NCBI GenBank assembly: GCA_045837725.1
Contig: JBEWZL010000179.1
Coordinates: forward strand, 1-64,000
From: Vermamoeba vermiformis
Taxonomy: Eukaryota > Tubulinea > Echinamoebida
DNA length: 64,000 nt
Reading direction: 5' to 3'
Below, piece by piece: positions 45,710 to 56,566 of the stretch. The notes under the pieces are model-generated. The model saw only the letters and a program-made list of their open reading frames with translations. It did not search any database and was not told the DNA's origin. Positions within the stretch are counted from its first letter, which is position 1. Every line of letters starts with the position of its first letter. The translations under genes were made by a program, and so were the position numbers.

Positions 45710-48700
45710 CTAGTCAAATTGATACAATACCTCAGGAGGAGGTAAAACTTCTTGCCAATCGACCACCTTAGTTACCCTGGGAGAATTGGCGATGATTTTG
45801 CTTAGTACGCCTCGTACTTCCAAAAATGGCCTGAACGAGTACTGAAAGCTAAATATTTGCTCCCAGATCTCCACGGGGAAGCGGCACAACGCTTCAGGAG
45901 ATCGTACAATATTGTGCATAAGAACTATAAAATCTAAAATTTCGTCGGTGACTCGCCGTCTTAGTGCTCGCGTGTAGTGCTGGAATCTTCGGCCAGTCAA
46001 TCGATTTTGCTCGGTACACGATGCATGCACTGAATCTTGAAGGTCTACTATCACACACGCTGGACTTGAAAGTAGTTTTGCAAGGTCATATACGTGCAAG
46101 CCAAAAGACGCTCCGCCGATTTCTAGGCGCACCAAATTAGGAATACTCTCAATAATTTCTTGTTCGCTGAATACTCTTCGACCTCCAATTATTGAAATGG
46201 CTCTTAATGACTTCAGTTGTGATAATCCTTCGACAAACTTTGACTTGCTTTCTATTTCAACCGAGCTTTCTCTTGAATCTACTAATCGCAATACTTTGAG
46301 TCGCTGTAGCTTCTTCAGTAAGGCATTTAACTGGTTCATAAAATTGCCATCGTAACCTCGTAGACTGAGATACTCCACATCGGACCTATCTTCGAGAAAG
46401 TTGCTGAATTCAATCAGCGAATCGGGGCCAGCATGCTGTTTGCCACAACATACAACAGAATTTGATACTAAAAACACGGCTTTGCTCTTTCTAATATTCC
46501 ATATTGTGCACGAAACCTGGTGATGCATGCCGCAGAATTTCAGCTGAGGAACGTTGTAAAGTTTTTCCGCGACGCTGAATGCAGTATCGTGTATTGCTGA
46601 TGGTTCAGTGAATGCTATTAATTCTTTCAGACTCTTCATTCCGCTTGTTGTATGCAAATCTGAATCTTGCGGATCGACTAGAATCAATCTCTCAATGTTG
46701 TTGAACGATGCGCCGCCTCTTCCAGCACAGCTGTTAATACGAAGCTCTTTTAGCGGCAACTGGCCGATAGTTCTAAGCACTTTGTCGTTGTAAATTTGTG
46801 CCAACGGCTTCATGATATGCAATGCGGTCAAACTGGTATTTGTTGTGAACAGTGCTACAATGGCGTCCAGAACTTTTTCGCTGTTGATGAAATCAAGCTG
46901 AACCACCTTCAGTCTTGGTGCTTTGATTGCCGCAAGTATCAAATCAGGCGAGCCAAACCCAAAGATGACTTTGTTGAGGCGTGGCAGGGATGCCATTAAG
47001 TGAACCAAAGCTTCATTGACGAATGACTTGTCGACCATATCCGCTAATTTGAGTTGTCTTATATTAGGGTGTCTGTGCAGTGCACGCAAAAGCGGAATTG
47101 ATTGGCTTGTTGGCGCAATAGTTACACTGGTCAGAGACTCGTTATTTGCAAGCGCTGCTGCCAAAAGGTCCACTCGCTGCACTGATGTGATATCCAAATG
47201 TCGCATAGTCACAATTTTAATCGGCTTCTTCCTACGCAAATAAAAATTCATTGACGTTGGTTCTGACACTTGTCGAGCATTTAGCTGCTGTTCTGTTTCA
47301 GTCTGATGCACTCTATAATCGAACTTGTAGGGTGTAGCCGACCGGGAACCGCTTGCTTAAAATATCTTCAATACTGTCGTAATCCGCGGTACTAAAAGGA
47401 GCTCTCCATCCTTTGCCAGAGAACTGCGTTTAAGGTCAAAATGCTGCTACAGAAACGAATGTAATTATACAATACCTTGAAAAATGAACTAAGCCAACTA
47501 TTTGACCACGCCGCCCCGCATGTTATCTCCACCCCCTCGCGGTCTGCAATAAAACCAACGATGTATGTCTGAAGTAAATCTGCTAAAAATTTCTTTTCTG
47601 ACTCCGGTAGAATCCCGCAATATCCACTGTTTAATAGTCGATCGGTTAGTGTTTGTATTTTCGGAATTCAACTGACTTACGGGCAATTAACAAGTGATGT
47701 TTTTCGCATAAACGGTATTGTTAGCTCCGGTAGCGATGCTACCAAGTCATCTAACGATAAATAGATTTCGGCATTTGGCAGATCCAACGAAAATCTACAA
47801 AGTCAGATAGTTGCTATAATAAAGCTTATAATTACCCTGAGTATCCGGCCACAATGACGTGCTTCTTTATGCCATGTTCGATGTATTCAATTATCAAATG
47901 CTTATTAAACCGCAGCAAGTAACTGCCGTGTGGACGGAGATAAAGCAGTCTAGGACCTTCTTTGCCAATATACCCTAGGAAATATCTGCGTACTACTGTT
48001 AATGTCAATTAAGTGAAATTTTGCCAGCTCTTACTGGCAGTTGATTGCTTGTCTAATTAGCTTGACGTTGTTGCCAAAAGATCGCATCAGATCCGCGAAT
48101 GCAAAAAGAGTCACGAAGCCTGTGCTGAATTTATCCAACAAGCGCATCAATTCTTGAATCTCCGCATGGCTCCAATCAATCTTTGCGAACGAGCACAGGG
48201 CCTCTTGAAAGACATCGCGCTGTACTACAACTTTCTAAAATTTAATCAGCTAATTTTCCCTTTTCTGCTTGTACCTACATCAACGCCAATGTTTTCGCGC
48301 CAAAAGCTCTTCATAGTACCAGTCAAATGAGCAACTGTCAGATTTTCCAACTGCTGCACGAGCACTTCGTTTTGACTCCAATCTGCGCCAGTGTTTTTTG
48401 CAACATAATGAATAAAAATATCCAAATGATAGCTCATCGCTTTCAGTAGTCGTTGAACTTCAATGAACAAGTGCGACGACCGTGTCACTTGATCCAATTC
48501 ACCGAAACCTTGTTTGGACATGAGAAGTAAACGTAAGTCGACGAGATACTTCCCAAATACCACCAAGTGATAGTTGTCAATAAGATATTTCGTCAAAGGG
48601 AGCTGCTCTACCACCGTCATCAGCTTGACGTCACAAAGTGTCAGATGCGCTTTTGCTTCGCGCGCTCTGCGATTATCTTGGCTAAATATGACTGCAGTCA

Positions 48701-49527
48701 TCTTCACTTTCATTGAAATTTCTTTAATGTTAACCGAGCAATCCGCGATATTTCGATCGAGAGACTCCGTGGTTCCCGAGACGTCGGATCCAAACTGACA
48801 ATATTTTAGCGCTTAGCAGCGTATTAACAACTTACATGTTCAATGATATTATCCATTATATGTGATGATTTTTCTGGGCTTTTCCATTTTTTAAACAACG
48901 ATGATTCTAGATTAGATTAAGTACCAGCCATAGCTACATTAATTAGCTTGAACGTACCAATGCTTTGACGGAGTAATTGCTTGGTAGAGTCAGTCGTATC
49001 AGATTGCTTGACAAGGCGTAGCAATTCTACGATCGCGGTCAGCAGGTCAAGTTGGAGTGACGGCAGCAACCTGAGATCAGATATACCGTTTCGCTCTACA
49101 CCACCATAATGTTAGATGACGTTCATAACTTAGCGATGCGTACCATCTCCGAGAAAACTATGGAAAAGAAACTCGGGAATTAATTCGGAAGGAAGTTGAT
49201 CCAAAAAGATCTTCAAGTAATTGAAAACTTCGTTGGGTGAAGTTAATATTACATCCACGTTAAATTCATTAATTATTTTTGCCACTTCTCTGCCGTATTT
49301 GACGACTATTTGCCATTCTCGGGCGGTATTGACTAAAAAATTGCTTATTAATCAGGATTTAATTCAAATGGATTTTCTTTTAAACCTTGGTTCAACAAAT
49401 GTTGAATGCACCCAAAAATAAAATTATAAGCTCTTTTCTTGGCATTCGGGGTCGCTTCCAATTCAAGCTGCTGAAGGGAAGCTCCGAAAATGCAAGTGCC
49501 TATTCTAACCGAAGGTTGAGGCTGCAT
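45710..49527 (-). CDS. RhoGAP-like / Cbl-TKB / SH2 / LRR / F-box protein, copy 2 (frame disrupted)
   Basis: Tandem paralogue of copy 1 with the same exon order. The start MQPQPSVRIG leads to FGASLQQL, NEVFNYLKIFLDQLPSELIP and LPSLQLDLLTAIVELLRLV (RhoGAP-like). The four-helix bundle (48710-48330) and FWRENIGVDV follow, then STGFVTLFAFADLMRSFG (EF-like). SH2-1 is FLGYIGKEGPRLLY with GSYLLRFNKH, Arg present. SH2-2 has TYIVGFIADREG with Gly replacing the Arg. LRRs run 47310-45950, with C-terminal F-box FPVEIWEQIFSF. Between SH2-2 and the LRRs (about 47320-47350) the two well-conserved parts are in different frames: the upstream frame ends at a TAG near 47315. A 19-base intron would restore the frame but is far below the ~40-bp minimum seen here. 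It may be a young pseudogene, two separate products or a sequence error. Confidence 0.65.
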
Positions 49528-49713
49528 TTGAGGTGTTCCGATGCAAAGGCAGCGCGGTCTTTGGCTTTCGTCATTTTTGTTGTTGCTGTCACTCGTCAAC
49601 AAAAAGCGAATCAAGCCGGCTTAAAATGAAAAGACTACGTTTATTAATAACAACTACTCTATTGCGAAAAACCTAACTAAATTATAAGAATGAAAAGATT
49701 CCTATCTTCAAAA

Positions 49714-50690
49714 TTAAAAAGCTGCGATGAGAGCCAAAGCGAGACCGCAAACTGCAGCACCGCGAATGACGTTGGCGTCGGAAGTTTCAGTCTTGGAAGA
49801 CTGCGCAGCGATGTTGTGGGGCTGGTTGTGGGGTTGGTTGTGGGGCTGGTTGTGGGGCTGGTTGTGGGGTTGGTTGTGGGGCTGGTTGTGGGGCTGGTTG
49901 TGGGGCTGGTGGTGGGGTTGGTTGTGGGGCTGGTGGTGGGGCTCGGGGTGAGGCTCGTGGGGCTCGGGGTGAGGCTCGTGGGGCTCGGGGTGAGGCTCGT
50001 GGGGCTCGGGGTGAGGCTCGTGTTGAGGCTCGTGTTGAGGCGGATTTTGAGGAGGGTTTTGAGGAGGGTTGTGAGGAGGATTTTGAGGAGGATTATGAGG
50101 AGGGTTTTGAGGAGGGTTTTGAGGAGGACTATGAGGAGGTTGAGGGCACTCGTTTTGAGGAGGCTGGATTTGCTGACAGCCTGAACACAACGGTTAGCCA
50201 ATCGTGCCTATTCAACATAAAGTATTATCTTACCTTGTTGAGGCGGGTTGAAGGGCTGAAAACCTTCAAGGCACCTAAAATGCAATTAGAACACTATTGA
50301 AGGTATTTAAGTACTAAAAGTGTCCGTACTTGCAACCGCAGCAACCTTGTCCACCATCGCACTCTTCATTGCCAACTACTTGATGATCACCGCAAACTAC
50401 GAGTTCGATTATTAGCGAGCTGTAGACTACATAATATCCGAATTGGACTTACTTGGCTCGCAGTTTTGAGACACCGGGAAAGTTGTTCTCCAACCAGGCA
50501 AACACAAGCAATCGTCTTGTTGGCAGCCCCAATGGCCTTTCTCGCATTGGAATTGGCCAGGATCGCACCCTGTATAAATGATTAATATATGACTTGATTA
50601 CCGCGAGGCATTTCATCGATGAACAAACTTACATGCGTAGGCCATCGCTACGATGCATGTCGATATTAATAAGATGCTAAGTAACTTCAT
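49714..50690 (-). CDS. Secreted His/Pro-repeat protein, probably GPI-anchored
   Basis: Signal peptide MKLLSILLISTCIVAMAYA, then two Cys-rich exons: an EGF-like CDPGQFQCEKGHWGCQQDDC, and CGDHQVVGNEECDGGQGCC, which resembles the Cys-rich repeats common in myxobacteria and slime moulds. The last exon is a long low-complexity tract: QNPPHNPP repeats, HPEPHEP repeats, then about eleven PHNQ units. It ends in a Ser/Ala spacer and the hydrophobic tail GAAVCGLALALIAAF without charged residues after it, a typical GPI-attachment signal. About 250 residues, five exons. It is probably a cell-surface or coat protein. The dense His could bind Zn, Ni or Cu, but this is inference. Confidence 0.8.
49815..50160. 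repeat. Coding tandem repeats (12-bp and 18-bp periods)
   Basis: The minus strand encodes PHNQ units (12 bp), then a PHEPHPE unit of about 21 bp, then NPPQNPPH units. Near-identical repeats at DNA level show recent expansion by slippage or unequal exchange. The opposite strand is open too (GLVVGLVV) but has no gene structure. Confidence 0.85.
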
Positions 50691-51392
50691 GCTAGTTGTC
50701 TTAGAAGTATTAGTTGTTTAAGAGCTGTTTTGTTGTTGTTCTTTGTTCGTTTGATGAATAGACTGAGTGACCTCGCGGTATTTATGTTACGACCGTTCAA
50801 TTGCAATTATCTAATTATAGCGAAGTAGAATAGAAGACAATTATAGGGTTAAAACTACGCAATGTAACTGCAACTGCTTTTGTCTGCTGTCATGTTTCAA
50901 GAAATTTCAAATTTTTGCTTTGGGAAAGCCGAAACAACGGAACAAACGATGAAAATTGACGTATGATTACCGATAACAAACTATCGGCAGAGAATTTGTT
51001 GCCGACATTCTAAAAATAAGAGGTATTTTCAATCAAAGATAATAAAGGCGACTGATTTCATCATCTTACCTTCGCCTTTCGCTCTTTGACATACGAATTC
51101 CTCAGAAAATATACGGTAATGACTTAAGCAATTTGAAATTAGTTTCATTGTCGGAACTTACCGCAATCCCATTGCGACAGCAGAATTTTATCGGCATAAC
51201 CTTGCAATTGTTAGTAAATCGTAAGACGAGAAGAATTGTAATTATCAAGCTTACTATACGCTCTATATTCTATATAGTACGCGTTTGAAAGTTACGAGCT
51301 GGCGATGGATCTTAAAAAGGAAGGTGAGGCAACACGAGTAATAAAAACGAAATATTTAAGGGTATATGTCACAAAATTATCGATTTAACGTG
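50691..51392. other. Intergenic region with a doubtful small gene
   Basis: 702 bp between two minus-strand genes. One possible tiny gene on the minus strand begins MPIKFCCRNGIA near 51200 and has donor-like GTAAGT sites at about 51170 and 51068. Its exons do not join in an obvious frame, so I do not call it. The rest should hold the promoter of the His/Pro-repeat gene and the 3' end of the LMBR1-type gene. Confidence 0.4.
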
Positions 51393-54389
51393 TTAAAATG
51401 AACCGTATTCTTTCTTGGGAATGCCGTCGCTGTCCTCGGAATCATCTTCCTCCCAAGGGTACTTTGGTCGAGACTTGGACACGGTCTTATCTTCAGGAAT
51501 TAACACGCGCTTATCCTCGCCTGGCTTAGGACTTGCAGTACCCTCAGACAAGGTACTAATAATAACAAATTAGATAAGTAAAGCTCGCTCAGATAGGGCA
51601 AAAGTTTTTGTTCGTGCTTACGTCATCTTAACACCGGTGTTAGGAGCAGGAGACTGTGGTTTGTTTCCTCTGAAGAAACCAAAGATCTTGTTGGTAAACG
51701 AGCCCACTGAACCTTCGCTACCGAACTAATTTTTGCGTCGTTAGATCGAGCTTCAAAAAGATCCGCATCTACTTGTACTTACAACGCTACCAGTATCCAA
51801 GTCCTTGCCTCGTGCCTTCTTCAATTCTTGTTCAAATAAGGTTTCACCGTTCAAACGGGCCTCACGTTCTAAAAACAGAATTAGTTTGTACAAATCCAAA
51901 AAAAGTTTGAATCCAGGTACCTTGAACCAATAAGCCCTTGCCAGACTCAGCTTGCTCGTCCTCTTCATCTTCGTCATATTCGAACTGCTTGATGCGGAAG
52001 CAGGCCAAGATCTTGCCCCACAAGTTGAAGATGGTGGCAATGACGAACACAGCAATGAAGATCGGGAAGTAAAGATTGAAGTAGGTGGCAATAGGCAACA
52101 CGTTAATATCACCCATAGCCTGGACGAAGGCTGATGTAGAATCGTCAGCGTTGTCTTTCGTGTAGTTAATCAAGTGCAAAAAGTTCAATGCTAACGAAGC
52201 ACTCAAACGGCTAATGTACCTATTTTGCACGAGTATATTAATACCCAAATACCATACTAATAATATGCCACTTACGAGGCCGAGAAGATAATGCTATAGG
52301 CATCAGTCTGTTGGTGCGGCAACAACTTGTAGTAGTTGAACAACTTGAGCGAGAACAACGACGTGTAGGTGCAAATGCCCATGTAGGTCAACGGCACAAA
52401 GATCAAAACTTGCAGACCAAAAGAATTGACGCCAGGAGCGTGCACGACGATCGAAGGAATGGACAGATCTTGAGACTTGATGAAAAAGACAAGTTCGGAC
52501 CACACCTAAATGGCACCAAATTAATCGCTTGAGTATGAATTATGCCGCGAGCAGTCTTACAATAGCAATAGAGAAGAGTGCCAAAAGAACGGCCAATGCT
52601 CTGAAGACCCACTTGGACAAGTAGCCCCACCAGAGCCACTCGATGAAGTTGACGGTAGACGCCAATTGGTGCGTGCGCTCCTCTCTGAACGACCAACGGA
52701 TTTTACTATATTAAGACATATTAATTTCAGTCGCAGGCGCACGTGCTATGTTTCAAACTTACTATTTAACACGCTGATCTTTCATTCGCAAAACATCTTC
52801 GTAGCCGAAAGTAGTCTTCAAAGTCTCCTCGTAAATACTAACAGACCGTTAAGCACGTGCCAAAACTACATTTGCAAACGACTTACCACAAAGCACAACG
52901 GTAATTGTGTACGGCAGACTTGAGGGTCGCATTGAGAGCAACGAGATCGTCGTAATTGGTCTTGACTGAACCATCGCCAGAGGTCAATTCGTGGTACTCA
53001 GGAGGGCACTGTGCGACAATCTTATCGAGATATTGTCTGTAAGCATCCCCGGGTTTGACTTTGTCCGAAGTCTTCTTGATCAACTGCAAAAGTAGAACAT
53101 TAGCACTGCAATATTATCAAAAGTAGATATCAAATTCGTCAAGGTCTTGACTAACTAGAATCATTTTCGGAAGTACCATTTGTTACTTGAAAATAAAATC
53201 ACGTAAAGTTCGGTACCTTCAAAACACGGTCGAGTTCTTTGTGCGCAGCGTGCATGTCTTTGTTCAAGTTAACGAGCTCGAATGTGAGGTATTTGTAACG
53301 CAAACTAACGCTAGAAATACGCCACAAGTAACGTGGAATATGCACTAGACCGAAACTAGCGAATGACACGTTAGCGAGCCTGTCTAATATTAACTATGGG
53401 CGTACTTACCCTAAAAAGGAAACAATCAAGAACAGACCCCACACGTTACCAAGTGCCTTCGTCAAATTGATAGTTTGATTGCTGGTAATTATTGGTTAAT
53501 AAGAAGCAAGACTTCACGTCGAAACCTCTGACACTTACAAGTCACGGTCTTCCTTATTTGTCGACAAATAGAGCCACAATAACAACGCAATGCCGATGAC
53601 ACCAACGACGAGGTAGTAGATCAAGTTGGCTCGGAGTGCCGCTTTGAATTTGTCCCAGAATGTAAATTCTCCTGACACGACATACGCTTGCAAAATAGGA
53701 TAGAGAGCCCTAGAATAATTTTTATAAATTATGATGATTAGTTTCGAAAATAGTTGATAAAAACGTGATTTGTTCTTAATTAATACGATAATTTTACAGA
53801 ATGGTCTGTTATTAATTTGCCTACCATGTCAATGCGAATACAGTCCAGTACATGATAGTCCAAATAATGTAGAAGACCTCTTCGTTCAGATAATTAAAGG
53901 GCTTGTCACACGCTGTTGTTTCATTTTTTCCGTCTTGACACGCATCGTATTCGGCCTAATATGGAACCACTTTTTAATATAAAAATGCATCCGAAAAATC
54001 GAAAATGGAATTTGCTTGTATAATTTCTCTTGCTTAATATTAACGAAATTATTTGTAATATGCATTTATAATTTGATTAATATGCACAGTAATATTCTCC
54101 AAAATTAAGGAAGGCAGATCGACTTGCGCGGCGAAAAATAAAATTTTACTTCGTGTAGGAAATTTATTTACGCCTTACTAATTAATTAAATACTATTAAA
54201 TGTACTTACCACTGCGACGTCAATAGGTAGAGCAAATATCATCAGAATGGAAAATAAATAACCGATCAGCACTGATATGTAGATGAACGGGGGCAGGGAA
54301 CGCCATGATATGAACCGGTTTAATATGTAAATAACTATAATAATAACTGCAACAAATTCCAACGCGAAGGAGAGCCACTGCATGCCCAT
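51393..54389 (-). CDS. LMBR1-domain membrane protein (LMBRD2-like)
   Basis: Polytopic membrane protein, about 630 residues in ~10 exons. The start MGMQWLSFALEFVAV opens the first membrane helix. Diagnostic LMBRD2-type stretches are VWSELVFFIKSQDLSIPSI, YTSLFSLKLFNYYKLLPHQQ and TDAYSIIFSAS (~52280-52500), followed by a membrane pair around 52000-52230. The basic/acidic C-terminal tail (EDEEDEQAESGK, NGETLFEQELKKARGKDLD, PKYPWEEDDSEDSDG) is typical of the family and ends at 51393. In other eukaryotes LMBRD2 relatives sit at the plasma membrane or endosomes and have been linked to GPCR signalling. A coiled-coil loop (52900-53300) lies between the membrane halves. No unusual feature. Confidence 0.85.
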
Positions 54390-54600
54390 CTTGTTGCTAA
54401 CAAATAAAATATTAGAGCTCCTCAAATGTTGACAAAGAGTCACAATACTACCTTATATGTACATAAATATATAACAGGTATGTTCTCCTTCAACGGACAA
54501 TAAAAAGTTCTGATCAAAACGAGTTTACCGTTGTAAATTTTTCTTTCACATGTGAAAATTAAAAGTCCACATCGTAATTGTACAAGAGAAGAGAACCAAT

Positions 54601-54837
54601 ATGCAAATATTTGTCAGAGCGCTCACTGGTATGACATTTCCAGTGGAGGTGGAGCTTACCGACACCGTCGACCAGTTGAAGGTACAGATTCAAGACCACG
54701 AAGGCATGGAACCCAAATACCAAATTGTAGTAATAAAAGGCACAGAGACAATTTTAGAGGACGGGAAGACGTTGGGAGATTACAATATTAAAGCAGGTAC
54801 CATACTTGCCCTGCGATTGAATTTGAAGAAAACTTAA
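54601..54837 (+). CDS. Divergent ubiquitin-like protein lacking the C-terminal diglycine
   Basis: Intronless, 78 residues. MQIFVRALTGMT and LEDGKTLGDYNI are plainly ubiquitin-derived. Compared with ubiquitin, K6 is Arg, K11 is Met and K29 is Gln, Ile44 is Val, and the K48 loop is remodelled with about two extra residues. K27 is kept. The C-terminus LRLNLKKT has no Gly-Gly and no precursor tail, so it cannot be conjugated in the usual way. It may act as a stand-alone decoy or scaffold. It starts 211 bp from the divergent LMBR1-type gene. The intact frame, with conserved core residues, argues against a dead ubiquitin copy. Confidence 0.85.
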   Translation: MQIFVRALTGMTFPVEVELTDTVDQLKVQIQDHEGMEPKYQIVVIKGTETILEDGKTLGDYNIKAGTILALRLNLKKT

Positions 54838-55058
54838 ATTTGCCTTAAAAACAGCCACACTAAATCCCAAATTATAATAAAGCGATTATTCATAAAGGTA
54901 TACTATTTACGGTCTTTTACGGCAAGTCTTTGAAATTTTGATGCCCTTTGTCGAATCCCACCAGCCTTGACGATTTCGAGTTGGTAATACCAAGCAATAA
55001 GACCGTTGGAAGATAAAAATATTATTACCACAATTCATAATTTACATCGTCTGGCTTA

Positions 55059-55403
55059 ATGGCGTTTTTGCTTCTAGTTTGTTCGGTCTTTGGGAGATCG
55101 CAACCAAGCGTGAGTAACGCTCACTTCAAAGTAAGTTTATTAGTAATAGCAATATTATACTCAATATTAGTGCTTACATGCCACCGCTATAATATCGGAG
55201 AGGAAGAATGGCAAGAGTACATCCATAGCCCGAGCGAGCGTCGACGTAACTTCATATATGTTAGTTACTTCACTCTAGCAGATTATATATAATAATATGA
55301 TATTATATTTCTTTTTTTCAAACAGATTGAAAGAGAAGTCTTACAAAACCATAGGCCGGCAACTGTAATGCTTGGCTCGACGGCGATTGGAATTCTATTA
55401 TGA
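55059..55403 (+). CDS. Doubtful small membrane protein
   Basis: Reading from MAFLLLVCSVFG through VSLLVIAILYSILVLTCHRYN gives one or two hydrophobic segments, then EEEWQEYIHSPSERRRNF. A splice at ~55259-55324 leads to IEREVLQNHRPATVM and a stop at 55403. The same DNA on the other strand can be read as the 3' exons of the PRA1-like gene with equally good donor sites, so at least one model is wrong or the genes overlap tail to tail. An AT-rich GTAAGT...ATTAG stretch (55132-55171) could also be an intron. Confidence 0.3.
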
Positions 55404-55522
55404 AATACTAATGCAGCACCGTTAATTAATAACGGAATGAACAATAATCTGCGGCTAAATCTGCAGTGCGAGAATTAGTACAGATCCCAGCTATTCGGAG
55501 GCAAATAATTGTATTATTGTAC

Positions 55523-56123
55523 TTACGCAAACAAAAGAAGCAGCCCCAAGAATATAGCGTAATAATTTAACCAATATTTTTTGAGATTAACCGCGACTTG
55601 ATTGACGTTGAACGCTGGCTTGGGGGTAGATTTGATATTTTCGACTACTCCTTGTAGAAAATCGTTCCACCGCGCTTTGTCAATCATTTGCAAGTATAAT
55701 GGCACTGTATTATTAATTTGATGAACATGTGCTCGCGCAGGTTGAGTGGAAGTTGTTTCTTGTTGACGAGGAGGAGATGACGCCGGCTTCCTCGGTGACA
55801 CAGATTTTTCAATATGCTCTACATCTCTTTCTTTTTCAATATTTCCTGAGATAATTGTTACTCTCACAAATTTGGGGATTTAATTAAATAAAAAGATTTT
55901 CCATTCAATTTCAATTTAATTTTTCGAATCTGCATCGAGCTTGTCACTTACCACCTTCCGACAATCTAGGTTTGACTTTTGATTTGTCTATTTTTTTATT
56001 CAGATCTGCTGGGAGTGATTGTCGTCTATCAAAATTTTCAGATGGCCGGGGATTTGACGGCATTTCAGACACAGACCGCGCTGGAATGTCTTCCTCGAAT
56101 CTTTCTCTTTCTAAATCAGCCAT
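55523..56123 (-). CDS. PRA1/ARL6IP5-like membrane protein (3' end uncertain)
   Basis: The start MADLERERFEEDIPARS opens a charged, disordered N-terminus (SVSEMPSNPRPS; SPRKPASSPPRQQ). The domain LQMIDKARWNDFLQGVVENI, AFNVNQVAVNLKKYW, LNYYAIFLGLLLLFA follows. The order (WNDF, an amphipathic stretch, N..YY, first hydrophobic hairpin) is that of prenylated-Rab-acceptor proteins of the ER/Golgi. The frame reaches a stop right inside a GTAAGT donor at 55523. Splicing to an acceptor near 55450 continues as RRLLFIPLLINGAALVFHN, the expected next hydrophobic segment. So the gene likely extends left to about 55300 or beyond, overlapping the doubtful plus-strand gene. I give only the secure part. Confidence 0.55.
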
Positions 56124-56566
56124 AGCTTTGTGGGTATAATACGAGAATAAAAAGACGAATTGTCGCCGACACCAGACTTTTTGTTTTTAGGTTTTTATTT
56201 ATAAATAGCATTCGCATTGCACTCCAGTCAACAAAAGAATATTATACAACAATTAGTGCACCAACACTTCCGAAGACCGGCTTCTCGTTTGTTAGACAAG
56301 CTGAGCTGGATGTGGTTACTCGTGCCCAATTTCTTCCGTGCATAATTGATGTATTCTCCTACTTTTCCTTTAATTCATATTTACCATAGTAGTTTATTCT
56401 TTTGCTATGCTAAAGCACAACGCGTATTTACATGGTGCAGTGAAATCGAAGACTAAAGTAGCAACTCTGCAGCGATTCAAAATTAGTAAGCGTGAGCAAT
56501 AATGCAACAAACCAACTCTCCATTCTACTTACATTCGAACTATGTTGCCAATTACAATCCTCGACA
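56124..56566. other. Intergenic gap
   Basis: 443 bp between the PRA1-like start and the stop of the next minus-strand gene. Mostly AT-rich, with no RNA gene, repeat or convincing frame seen. Confidence 0.45.

Noticed and set aside
49690-50184. Plus-strand open frame full of GLVV repeats
   Set aside because: It is the antisense shadow of the secreted His/Pro-repeat gene, whose signal peptide, Cys-rich exons and GPI tail are on the minus strand.
51060-51210. Tiny cysteine-rich gene starting MPIKFCCRNGIA
   Set aside because: The candidate exons cannot be joined in one convincing frame, and the product would be about 31 residues.
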